NCBI RefSeq assembly: GCF_937921625.1
Contig: NZ_CAKZTI010000016.1
Span: 1-29,076 of the forward strand
Direction of reading: 5' to 3'
Length of the DNA stretch: 29,076 bases
Source of the DNA: an uncultured Campylobacter sp.
GTDB lineage: Bacteria > Campylobacterota > Campylobacteria > Campylobacterales > Campylobacteraceae
In this document: positions 16,562 to 23,294 of the stretch, piece by piece
Layout of the letters: every line of letters starts with the position of its first letter
Position numbering within the stretch: the first letter of the stretch is position 1
Notes under the pieces: generated by a model
Database searches by the model: none
Seen by the model: only the letters and a program-made list of their open reading frames with translations
Told to the model about the DNA's origin: nothing
Program-made: the position numbers and the translations under genes

Positions 16562-16896
16562 TTAGGATAAAATTTTAATGGCTAGCCCCGCGCAAAATAG
16601 AAAAATCCCCGCATAGATCGCTAAAAACGGCGCGATTATCGCATAGTGGATGATGAACTCGAAGAAATTGTAGATTATGTGCTTGCTTTTGGGCTCTTTA
16701 AATTTTAATTCTAGCGGCTCGTTCGAATCAAACGGCGTGTTGGAGCGCAAAATGTGCCTCAGGCTAAAGATCCAGCACACCAAGTCTATTTTATTGCGCT
16801 GCATAGTCTTTGCCGATGCCCAATACGCCGTTTATATAGCATGCAAAAGCCGCCGAAAAACAAAATGAGCCTGATGTCGATCAGCTTATCCGCCAT
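16562..16896 (-). pseudogene. Small membrane protein gene broken by frameshifts
   Basis: The ATG at 16896 has a good site (AAAGGA, nine bases before it) and reads MADKLIDIRLILFFGGFCML. The sensible frame then changes twice: one frame continues YINGVLGIGKDYAAQ and stops, and another continues NKIDLVCWIFSLRHILRSN to a stop at 16562. The last part ends with the hydrophobic helix APFLAIYAGIFLFCAGLAI. The three parts together make one protein of about 110 residues with two membrane segments. Either the gene is decaying or the sequence has indels. An alternative is two short independent genes, including an intact 80-residue frame from 16804. Function unknown. Confidence 0.4.
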
Positions 16897-16961
16897 AGCG
16901 ATCTTTCCTTTGCTTTTTAAATTTAGAAATTTAGCCCGCCGTATTTGCTCTCGGCGTTTGC

Positions 16962-17585
16962 CTATTGAAATTCTAATTTTGCGGGATTGCACTCTTTGTC
17001 GGCTTTGCAATCTTGCAATTTTTTGATGATTTTATTGAAATGTTCTTTGTTATGCGCTAAATCTCTCGTCATCGTTGTGTATTTGATTACTTCGTCAATG
17101 TCGAAAGAATAATGTAGATATGTTAGAGCGCAAAGAAAGCAAGAATTTATAATCTGACCGACTTCGCAGCCTCTTATTAGCCGTTCTAAACCTAATAGAA
17201 TTCTGCTTGTTTTAATTAGAATTTCGCCCGCTAAATCACAAGCTTCAAAATTTTCTCTGCCATTTTTTTCAAAGCATTTCGTATTTAAAGTTTCTAATAA
17301 TTTTTCACAAGTACTGTATTTTCCATTGCCAAAATCGCACTCCTTTATAAATTGCGAAATTTTTGGAGAATAAATTTTATCGCAACCTATGTAATAATGC
17401 GAAGCATCGCAACTAACTTTCGCTCTGCCGTATTCTTCGGCGGACATTTTATAAAACCCGTCGCTTAAAATTTTAACTTCCGCAGAATTTTGCTCTTGCG
17501 CCTCGCTTGGTTCCGTATCTTGCATCGCAAAAGCAGCCCCACTAAAACCGAGCCACAGCGCAAACGCTAAAAAGACCTTTTTCAT
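16962..17585 (-). CDS. Cysteine-rich exported protein
   Basis: A 207-residue protein from the ATG at 17585, chosen because AGGAGGG lies five bases before it. An ATG 18 bases upstream has that site inside the coding frame. Signal MKKVFLAFALWLGFSGAAFA predicts cleavage after AFA and a periplasmic or secreted product. The mature part has 11 cysteines, mostly in spaced pairs (VSCDASHYYIGC, KECDFGNGKYSTC, TKCFEKNGRENFEAC, RGCEVGQIINSC, QDCKADKEC) in helical sequence. Paired cysteines closing helical hairpins recall the Sel1-repeat cysteine-rich (Hcp) proteins of Helicobacter and Campylobacter, but the Sel1 consensus is weak. The stop lies 66 bases before the broken membrane gene. Function unknown. 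Confidence 0.75.
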   Translation of the reverse strand: MKKVFLAFALWLGFSGAAFAMQDTEPSEAQEQNSAEVKILSDGFYKMSAEEYGRAKVSCDASHYYIGCDKIYSPKISQFIKECDFGNGKYSTCEKLLETLNTKCFEKNGRENFEACDLAGEILIKTSRILLGLERLIRGCEVGQIINSCFLCALTYLHYSFDIDEVIKYTTMTRDLAHNKEHFNKIIKKLQDCKADKECNPAKLEFQ

Positions 17586-17603
17586 TTTCCCTCCTTCGTT
17601 CAT

Positions 17604-17967
17604 CTTATTACTTGTTTATGATACCTAAAAAGCGATAAATTTTATTTATTTTGCATGGGATTTGGGCTGCAAAGTTGTAAAATTTTTAGGATATTTTAAA
17701 TTTGGCTCGCGGAATTTTAAGTAAGCTAAATTTAAATTCCAAGATACGAGCAGAATCCTTAGTTAAATTTCGGCGCGATACAAGGTAAATTTGAGTAGGC
17801 TAAAATTCTTGCACGTTGGAATTTAAACGAAAAACTGGGCGTCGTGATAAGGCAAACGCAAAAATGCGAAAAATGCGAAGCTAAAATTTATCGCATGTCG
17901 AAATTTAAACCGCCTTTTTGGCTAAATTTAAGCTAAAAACGCTATAATCCCGTTTCTTTTATTTCGT
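17604..17967. other. Divergent spacer before the tRNA-Arg gene
   Basis: About 360 bases with no gene. It separates the minus-strand cysteine-rich gene from the plus-strand tRNA. It is rich in AAATTT/GAATTT words (for example near 17700-17780 and 17820-17930) and ends with the tRNA promoter. Confidence 0.55.
17943..17948 (+). promoter_or_regulatory. -10 box of the tRNA-Arg promoter
   Basis: A perfect TATAAT 20 bases before the tRNA. No TTGACA-like -35 box is seen at the right distance, which is normal for Campylobacter sigma-70 promoters. Confidence 0.7.
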
Positions 17968-18044
17968 GCGCTCGTAGCTCAGCTGGATAGAGCATTTGAT
18001 TGCGGTTCAAAAGGTCGGGGATTCGAATTCCTCCGGGCGCACCA
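17968..18044 (+). tRNA. tRNA-Arg (anticodon GCG)
   Basis: A 77-base cloverleaf with encoded CCA. The acceptor arm GCGCTCG pairs with CGGGCGC (one U-G pair). The D arm is GCTC/GAGC, the anticodon arm TTTGA/TCAAA with loop TTGCGGT, the variable loop AGGTC, and the T arm GGGGA/TCCTC with loop TTCGAAT. Anticodon GCG reads CGC and, by wobble, CGU arginine codons. Most bacteria use ACG (inosine) for this job, so the anticodon is worth noting; it may be normal for this lineage. Confidence 0.9.
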
Positions 18045-18075
18045 TCCACAAATATCTTTTTAAACCGAGCTTCGC

Positions 18076-18081
18076 TATAAT
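18076..18081 (+). promoter_or_regulatory. -10 box of the aguA promoter
   Basis: A perfect TATAAT ending 27 bases before the aguA ATG, within CGCTATAATCCG, nearly the same context as the tRNA promoter (CGCTATAATCCC). It implies a short leader and separate transcription from the tRNA. Confidence 0.65.
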
Positions 18082-18108
18082 CCGTGAAATTTTAATCTTG
18101 GAGCAAAA

Positions 18109-19101
18109 ATGAGAGCATTCGCCGAATGGGAGAAGCAAGAGGCGCTTTTGGTGTCCTTGCCGCATGCAGGTACCGACTGGGCGCCGTATTTGGGCGAGAT
18201 ACGGGCGGCTTACCGCGACTTTATCGCCGCTGCAGCGAGGTTTGAGCCGGTCGTCGCAATCGCGCCGAGCCGCGAGGATTTTGAGCAAATTTGCGGCGGC
18301 TTAGCAAACGTCAGCTTCGCGCAAATCGACACCGATGATACGTGGATCCGCGATTACGGCGCGATCGACGTAGAGGAGGGCGGCAAAATCACCGGGCTAA
18401 ATTTTCGTTTCAACGCATGGGGCGGCAAGTTTGCAAGCGCCAAGGACGACGCGTTAAATTCTAAGCTTTATGCTGCGAGCGCCCGCCCGCTGCGAGACGT
18501 GGATTTGATCTTGGAAGGCGGCAGCGTCGATTTTGACGGCGCGGGCACGATGCTAACTACCAGCGCGTGTTTGCTAAACGAAAATCGCAACTCCCTTAGC
18601 AAGGCCGAACTGGACGCGCGGCTGCGCGAAATTTTTGGGCTGAAAAACATAATCTGGCTGGGACACGGCTTCATCAAAGGCGACGATACCGACAGCCACG
18701 TCGATACTCTCGCGCGTTTTTTAAGCCCGCGCGTCGTGGCGATAAGCTCGTGCGACGATCCGAGCGATCTGCACTACGCGGAGCTTGGCGCGATGAAGGA
18801 TGAAATTTCATCGCTCGGATACGACGTGATCGAACTGCCGATCCCGCGCGCGATCTTTTATCGGGGGCGCAGGCTGCCCGCGACTTACGCAAATTTCGTC
18901 TTTTTAAACGGCGCGCTCATCGTGCCTACATATGCAGACCCCGCAGATCCGCAAGATCCAAACCGCGCGGCAGACGAGCTGGCACTGTCGCGTCTGCGAA
19001 CAGCGTGCACGGATCGCGAAGTAGTGGGAGTAAACGCGCGCGTTTTCATCCGCCAAAACGGCTCGCTACACTGCTCGTGCATGAATAAATTCAGGCTTTA
19101 A
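18109..19101 (+). CDS. aguA: Agmatine deiminase (agmatine iminohydrolase)
   Basis: A 330-residue member of the peptidyl-arginine-deiminase-type guanidino hydrolases. It converts agmatine to N-carbamoylputrescine and ammonia in the cytoplasm, the first step of the two-enzyme agmatine route to putrescine. Motifs are DTDDTWIRDYGAI (74-86), LNFRFNAWGGK, LEGGSVDFDG (135-144), WLGHGFIKGDDTDSHVD (catalytic His197 region) and NGSLHCSCM with the nucleophile Cys322. The length is slightly short for the family, but all active-site blocks are present. AguB starts 20 bases downstream, so the two steps are coupled in one operon. C. jejuni has the same pair as Cj0949c and Cj0947c. Putrescine feeds spermidine synthesis. 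Confidence 0.93.
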   Translation: MRAFAEWEKQEALLVSLPHAGTDWAPYLGEIRAAYRDFIAAAARFEPVVAIAPSREDFEQICGGLANVSFAQIDTDDTWIRDYGAIDVEEGGKITGLNFRFNAWGGKFASAKDDALNSKLYAASARPLRDVDLILEGGSVDFDGAGTMLTTSACLLNENRNSLSKAELDARLREIFGLKNIIWLGHGFIKGDDTDSHVDTLARFLSPRVVAISSCDDPSDLHYAELGAMKDEISSLGYDVIELPIPRAIFYRGRRLPATYANFVFLNGALIVPTYADPADPQDPNRAADELALSRLRTACTDREVVGVNARVFIRQNGSLHCSCMNKFRL

Positions 19102-19121
19102 ATTTAGATCGAAGGAAAAAT

Positions 19122-20312
19122 ATGAAAATTTTAAAAGTTGGGCTGATTTCGCATAAATTTGAAGGTACCAAGGCGCGCACGATAGCGCGTAGCATCGAGC
19201 TCATCGCGCGTGCAGCGGCGAAGGGCGCGCAATTAATCGTTTTGCAAGAGCTTCATCAGACGCATTATTTTTGCCAGCGCGAAAATACCGAAAATTTCGA
19301 CTATGCGCAGGATTTTGAGCGCGATTTGCGGCTGTGGAGCGAGGTGGCGAAGAGATTTGGCGTCGTGCTGGTAAGCTCGCTTTTCGAGCGCCGCGCCGCG
19401 GGGCTGTATCACAATACCGCCGTGGTCTTCGAGCGCGACGGCTCTATCGCGGGGCGGTATCGCAAGATGCACATACCCGATGATCCGCAGTTTTACGAAA
19501 AATTTTATTTCACGCCGGGCGATCTGGGCTTTGAGCCCATAGATACGAGCGTGGGACGGCTCGGCGTGCTCGTGTGCTGGGATCAGTGGTATCCAGAAGC
19601 GGCGCGCGCGATGGCGCTACGCGGTGCCGAGCTGCTCATATATCCGACCGCGATCGGGTGGTTCGACGGCGATGGCGAGGACGAAAAGGCGCGCCAGCTG
19701 GAGTCTTGGGTCGCGGTACAGCGCGGGCATGCGGTGGCAAACTCTCTGCCCGTAGTCGCCGTAAATCGCGTGGGCTTTGAAAGCGCCGCGCTTAGCGAGG
19801 TTTCGCCGGATGAAATTTTATCCGGGGGAAATAAAATTTCGCCAGTAAGCGACGGCGGAGCAGCCAGCGATAAAATTTTGCGCTCCGCGGATACGGGCGG
19901 TGAGAGTAAAATTTTAAGCGAGGGCGGAATTTTATCTTTTAATAACGGTGCGCTAATGGATAGCGGCAAAATGGCGATCGGCGGCGAAATTTTGCCCGCG
20001 AAAAATGATGCGACGCGAGAGAATTTAAAGATTTCGATAGAGATCAAATTTAACGGCGAAACTTTAGAGGTGTTGCCGAATAAACAGCGTGTAGAGCGGC
20101 TTGCCAGCGAAGAGGGGATTAGATTTTGGGGCAATAGCTTTGTTTTCGGTGCACAGGGCGAGCAGCTGTTTCGCGCAAGCAGCGCTGATGAACTATGCGA
20201 AGTCGTAACCATCGATATGCAAAGATGCGAAAACGTACGCCGCTGGTGGCCGTTTTTGCGCGATAGACGCGTAGAGGAGTATGGAATTCTTACCAAGAGA
20301 TACGGGCTGTAG
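19122..20312 (+). CDS. aguB: N-carbamoylputrescine amidohydrolase with a large internal insert
   Basis: A 396-residue carbon-nitrogen hydrolase (nitrilase fold) that hydrolyses N-carbamoylputrescine to putrescine, CO2 and ammonia. The catalytic triad is visible: Glu43 in VLQELHQTHYF, Lys115 in YRKMHIPDDP and Cys152 in LVCWDQWYPEA. GIRFWGNSFVFGAQGE and RRWWPFLRDRR are typical of AguB. Family members are about 290 residues. The extra length is one insert of about 110 residues (221-330, bases 19782-20111) between VVAVNRVGFE and GIRFWGNSF, at a loop where relatives have only a few residues. The insert is Gly/Ser/Asp/Ile-rich with repeated KIL/EIL words, in frame, and encoded by DNA dense in AAATTT. 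It probably forms a flexible surface loop. The start has AAGGA seven bases upstream. Confidence 0.9.
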   Translation: MKILKVGLISHKFEGTKARTIARSIELIARAAAKGAQLIVLQELHQTHYFCQRENTENFDYAQDFERDLRLWSEVAKRFGVVLVSSLFERRAAGLYHNTAVVFERDGSIAGRYRKMHIPDDPQFYEKFYFTPGDLGFEPIDTSVGRLGVLVCWDQWYPEAARAMALRGAELLIYPTAIGWFDGDGEDEKARQLESWVAVQRGHAVANSLPVVAVNRVGFESAALSEVSPDEILSGGNKISPVSDGGAASDKILRSADTGGESKILSEGGILSFNNGALMDSGKMAIGGEILPAKNDATRENLKISIEIKFNGETLEVLPNKQRVERLASEEGIRFWGNSFVFGAQGEQLFRASSADELCEVVTIDMQRCENVRRWWPFLRDRRVEEYGILTKRYGL

Positions 20313-20445
20313 TATCCTGTATCTCGAATAGTCATATAGTTTATCGGACGCGCAAGAGCGATAATGAAAGCAAATGATTTTTATGGTATCAATGTGCAGA
20401 GGCGCCGCCGAAATACATTAATGGACCAAATGAGCTTAAAATTTT

Positions 20446-20468
20446 GATTTTACAATGCCCGTAAAATC
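20446..20468. other. Perfect small inverted repeat upstream of the pilin promoter
   Basis: GATTTTAC, loop AATGCCC, GTAAAATC. It lies 133 bases after aguB and 40 bases before the -35 box. No T run follows on the plus strand, so a terminator is doubtful; an operator is possible. The rest of the 280-base spacer (20313-20592) holds no gene. Confidence 0.3.
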
Positions 20469-20508
20469 GAGCTTTGTAAATAAATTGTAAAAAATTTGCC
20501 AAAAACTA

Positions 20509-20537
20509 TTGACAATTTTTAAATTTTTCTCTATAAT
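20509..20537 (+). promoter_or_regulatory. Near-consensus sigma-70 promoter of the pseudopilin gene
   Basis: TTGACA (20509-20514), 17-base spacer, TATAAT (20532-20537): both boxes perfect. A start near 20544 would give a leader of about 50 bases. The leader holds the perfect hairpin CGCATA-TAGG-TATGCG (20550-20565) and AAGGAG at 20581-20586. This is the strongest promoter visible in the window and suggests high constitutive expression. Confidence 0.85.
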
Positions 20538-20592
20538 TCCGCCAAGTTTCGCATATAGGTATGCGGGATGAATTTTATTTAAGGAGTAAACC

Positions 20593-21006
20593 ATGAAAAA
20601 AGGTTTTACTATGATCGAGTTGATCTTCGTTATCGTTATTTTAGGTATTTTGGCAGCTGTTGCTATTCCAAGACTTGCAGCTACTCGTGATGATGCTGAG
20701 GTTTCTAAGGCAGCTTCTAACATTCAAACTATGGTAACAGATTTAGGTGCATATTATACATCTCAAGGAAATTTCTCTTCTACTGTTAGCACTATGACAA
20801 ATGTTGCCAATCCAGTAAAAGTTAAAGCATTAGCGTGCTTTGAGGCTAAGGCTCCTACTGTTGGAAATGATACAATATCCGTAGCTACTGTAACAACTGG
20901 ATTATGCGGTCAAGTATGGAGTATGCCAGGTCTATCGCAAATCAAAACTAGAATTGATGCAGATCATGGTTTAAAATTTGGCGGTAAAAACGTTAACTAT
21001 AACTAA
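20593..21006 (+). CDS. Type IV pilin-like / type II secretion pseudopilin
   Basis: A 137-residue prepilin. It has the short positive leader MKKG, cleavage before FTMIEL (Glu at +5 of the mature protein) and a long hydrophobic helix FVIVILGILAAVAIPRLAAT. The C-terminal domain has two cysteines (ALACFEA and GLCGQVW) that may form a disulfide. It would be processed by a prepilin peptidase and built into a pseudopilus or type IV-like fibre; in Campylobacter such proteins serve the transformation/secretion machinery. Codon use is more AT-rich than in the flanking metabolic genes, as is common for highly expressed genes here. It stands alone, with its own strong promoter and terminator. Confidence 0.9.
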   Translation: MKKGFTMIELIFVIVILGILAAVAIPRLAATRDDAEVSKAASNIQTMVTDLGAYYTSQGNFSSTVSTMTNVANPVKVKALACFEAKAPTVGNDTISVATVTTGLCGQVWSMPGLSQIKTRIDADHGLKFGGKNVNYN

Positions 21007-21029
21007 TATTTTAGTATAGATATTTTTTT

Positions 21030-21060
21030 AAGGCTCTAGCTTCAGCTAGAGCCTTTTTTT
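21030..21060 (+). terminator. Rho-independent terminator of the pseudopilin gene
   Basis: A perfect stem GGCTCTAGC (21032-21040), loop TTCA, GCTAGAGCC (21045-21053), extendable by two A-T pairs and followed by seven T. It lies 24 bases after the stop. Confidence 0.92.
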
Positions 21061-21134
21061 GTTTATATAAATATAATTTATTCGTTGAGTCTTGCTGATT
21101 TTCATTAATCCGCTAATAGAGCTTAAGACTAATC

Positions 21135-21163
21135 TTGACTTTTGGTTAAAGTTTTTGTATAAT
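21135..21163 (+). promoter_or_regulatory. Promoter of the tRNA-Gln / tRNA-fMet unit
   Basis: TTGACT (21135-21140), 17-base spacer, TATAAT (21158-21163), ending 16 bases before the tRNA-Gln. It probably serves both tRNAs. Confidence 0.75.
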
Positions 21164-21179
21164 TAAAGTCCTTTTTTGA

Positions 21180-21254
21180 TGGGGTATAGCCAAGCGGCAA
21201 GGCAATTGGTTTTGGTCCAATCATTCGGAGGTTCGAATCCTCCTACCCCATCCA
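21180..21254 (+). tRNA. tRNA-Gln (anticodon TTG)
   Basis: A 75-base cloverleaf with encoded CCA. Acceptor TGGGGTA/TACCCCA, anticodon arm ATTGG/CCAAT with loop TTTTGGT, variable loop CATTC, T arm GGAGG/CCTCC with loop TTCGAAT. The weak first pair (U1-A72) is typical of glutamine tRNAs. Confidence 0.95.
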
Positions 21255-21295
21255 ATCGCGAATGCTATTTTAAAATTCATTTGCGCTTCTTGTAT

Positions 21296-21370
<75 letters not shown>

Positions 21371-21765
21371 ATATCTTTAAATTTATATCACAGCATCGTG
21401 ACTTTAAAATTTTACTCTTGACTTCATTGAGGAATAAGAAAATCTCCTATAATCTAAATCGGGATATTTTATCTACTAATTTATTTCAAGCTAATGGCTT
21501 AAAATTAATAATTATCGAGAAAGATATATAAAAACTCTTTAAATTGTAAAATTTGCCGTCTCATCTAAAATCTATGATTTATATTGTGACACCGATCTTG
21601 TTAATAGCATTATCGAGTATTGAAAGGACTTAAATTTACACAGAATTTCTATCGTGACATTAAAATTTTAAAGGTTCAAGATAAGCCAAAAATTCCTTTA
21701 AAAGTTTTTAACTTATCTTGAACCAAATTTTTTTTAGTGCTCGCCAAAAAACGGAACTATAGAGG
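21371..21765. other. AT-rich spacer with a -10 box and a large hairpin; possible small RNA
   Basis: About 395 bases with no believable gene; a frame starting inside the tRNA is an artefact. Seen are TATAAT at 21448-21453, a 20-base direct repeat (21395-21414 and 21651-21670, one mismatch) and the hairpin listed next. The spacer separates the plus-strand tRNAs from the minus-strand immunity-like genes. The -10 box and hairpin together could define a transcript of about 270 bases, but this is inference. Confidence 0.45.
21673..21735 (+). terminator. Long hairpin, likely bidirectional terminator
   Basis: Perfect 13-base arms GGTTCAAGATAAG (21673-21685) and CTTATCTTGAACC (21712-21724) around a 26-base loop in which AAAAA and TTTTT may also pair. 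AAA and eight T follow on the plus strand. It lies 31 bases past the end of the minus-strand immunity operon and can end it as well as plus-strand transcripts. Confidence 0.65.
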
Positions 21766-22101
21766 CTACCCCTCATCTATAATTACCCATCTTTTTCTGG
21801 GCTCTTCATCGTATTGCTTTAAAATTTCTATTATTCTATTCTGCAATATTTGCAGGGTTTCCATATATTTTGTAGGAATTAGCTCAAAAATATCCTCTAA
21901 TTCGCAGCATTCGATTATTATATCTATAATGCGTTCATCAACCTTATTTTTTTCCAAGTGCGTTGAGATATAGGGCGAAAACAAAATTCTTTGGCTTTCA
22001 TCTATGGTAATCGCTTTATGTTCCAATGCCTGTAATGAGCCCAGCGCCATTAGTAAAATAGCTCTTTCGCCCACAATATCAATATTTTTCTCTAATATCA
22101 T
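21766..22101 (-). CDS. Small DUF3969-like protein, possible immunity protein
   Basis: A 111-residue acidic, helical protein from the ATG at 22101; an in-frame ATG 30 bases upstream is less likely because GGAG lies between the two. Sequence marks are GERAILLMALGSLQALEH, ITIDESQRILFSPYISTHLE and a C-terminus rich in acidic residues, EEPRKRWVIIDEG. The LFSPY segment with the upstream helix recalls the DUF3969 family, small proteins often found with toxin-immunity genes; this call is from memory. No signal peptide, so cytoplasmic. It overlaps the end of the frameshifted upstream gene and is last in the minus-strand operon. AT-rich. Confidence 0.55.
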   Translation of the reverse strand: MILEKNIDIVGERAILLMALGSLQALEHKAITIDESQRILFSPYISTHLEKNKVDERIIDIIIECCELEDIFELIPTKYMETLQILQNRIIEILKQYDEEPRKRWVIIDEG

Positions 22102-22530
22102 TCGTCTCGCTCCGCCCGTATTTAATTTCATCTAAAATCATACAAATCTTCCTCTCGTCTATCTCCCCATAAAGGCACGGGTTTGCCAGCTCAAATATGA
22201 TTTCCTGCAAAATTTCATCCTCATATCCTATGTCCTCGTGGCACTCCGATTAAATTTGCCCATTCCTCAAGGAGATCATATGAAATTTCTTTATCGACGA
22301 CTCTATTTAAGATATTTGCAATCGTATTTTGAGTTATTGTTACAAGCTCCAATTCGCTATCAAAGCCTATCGTTGCCAAGTCGCTTTCTATCGCACTTAT
22401 ATCTTTAGCAAAATTTATCAAATTTAATAAAATATCTATTTTAGCCATCAATGCCGCATTCGCCCTCAAGCCTCTATAGTCATATCCTTGTCTTTTCATA
22501 AAGCCTCGGTTCTAAAATTCTAAATTTCAT
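22079..22530 (-). pseudogene. Frameshifted immunity-like gene
   Basis: From 22499 the frame reads MKRQGYDYRGLRANAALM through YDLLEEWANLIG and stops at 22221. If one G is removed at the GATTAAATTT boundary (about 22249), it continues ECHEDIGYEDEILQEIIFEL, ANPCLYGEIDERKI, CMILDEIKYGRSETND and stops at 22079. The full protein of about 140 residues has the LE-x-WAN-x-IE and LANP-x-L-x-GEI pattern of small immunity-type proteins. A second break may lie at the start: the best ribosome site (AAAAGG) serves an ATG at 22530 that reads MKFRILEPRLYEK in another frame. The 3-prime end overlaps the start of the next gene by 23 bases, a sign of former coupling. Confidence 0.6.
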
Positions 22531-22595
22531 ATTGTTTTTCCTTTTAAAATTTAATCGGTTGCCGATATTTTATTTGCGCAATCCAATTAAAATTT

Positions 22596-22940
22596 TCATT
22601 TGGATACCCGCCCAGGGCCAATGGCTGGATAATATATAAAATCATCTCCGTTTCTAGCGCGATACTTAGTGATATATTCGATCGCCACTTCGAATGCATT
22701 GTCATTCCCCTCGTTTGTATACCAGCTATTGCATGTGATTATGGGCTTATTGCCGCTTAGGAGATATACTTCTCCTCCTAGGATAATCATACCTTTATCT
22801 CTTGCGATTTTTAGTACCTCCATTACATCGTCAAATTTCCAAGCGATTTCATAAAAACCGAGCTCCTCTCTTAGGCGTATACCGCGCTCTAATAGATCCT
22901 GCGGCACTATATTTACAAAATCCTCATCTGTAAACAACAT
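22596..22940 (-). CDS. Imm40-like immunity protein
   Basis: A 114-residue cytoplasmic protein. AAAGGAG lies before the ATG at 22940. Marks are EIAWKFDDVMEVLKIARDKG, then IILGGEVYLLSGNKPI, CNSWYTNEG and AIEYITKYRARNGDDFIYYP. The order W-A-L-like helix, ILGGDVY-like strand, N-x-W, then a YI-x-Y helix and a final strand is what I know of immunity protein family 40, which neutralises polymorphic or contact-dependent toxins. No cognate toxin is visible. It lies 24 bases after the upstream lipoprotein gene in the same operon. AT-rich compared with the housekeeping genes. Confidence 0.6.
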   Translation of the reverse strand: MLFTDEDFVNIVPQDLLERGIRLREELGFYEIAWKFDDVMEVLKIARDKGMIILGGEVYLLSGNKPIITCNSWYTNEGNDNAFEVAIEYITKYRARNGDDFIYYPAIGPGRVSK

Positions 22941-22964
22941 AATTCGCTCCTTTTAAGTATAAGA

Positions 22965-23294
22965 TTATTGCCATTGCCATTTTTCTATTTCGTCTTTCTT
23001 TACGAAATACCCTCTTTCGCCGCAAGGATAGTAAATTTTACACCATTCGCCTTTGCAGGATTGGATAGGGATGACTATCTCATCATAATAAGCAAATTCT
23101 TCTTTATCTTCATAGAAAATTTTACGAATAACGGCGTCTTTAAATTTATATATAATTTTTTGATCTATTTTTTCGCCGCATTCGCCGTAAAAGGCACCTT
23201 CTTTGTGTTTTGCAAAAGTGATTTTATGCCCTAAAATCGTAGGGCTGCACCCATATAGGCATAATGCGACAAAAGATATAACAAAATTTCTCAT
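22965..23294 (-). CDS. Small lipoprotein with SH3-like C-terminus
   Basis: A 109-residue lipoprotein. The ATG at 23294 follows GAGGAG; the frame is open further upstream, but no sensible start exists there. Signal MRNFVISFVALCLYGC with lipobox LYGC. The mature part ends with CKGEWCKIYYPCGERGYFVK, the tryptophan and RGYF pattern of bacterial SH3 domains, and carries five cysteines beyond the lipid cysteine. It is first in the minus-strand immunity-like operon. It could protect the envelope against a toxin or bind wall fragments; neither is shown. Confidence 0.62.
   Translation of the reverse strand: MRNFVISFVALCLYGCSPTILGHKITFAKHKEGAFYGECGEKIDQKIIYKFKDAVIRKIFYEDKEEFAYYDEIVIPIQSCKGEWCKIYYPCGERGYFVKKDEIEKWQWQ

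Noticed and set aside
19583..20335. A 250-residue minus-strand frame opposite aguB
   Set aside because: Ser/Pro/Lys-rich shadow; the plus strand carries the conserved amidohydrolase with its full catalytic triad.
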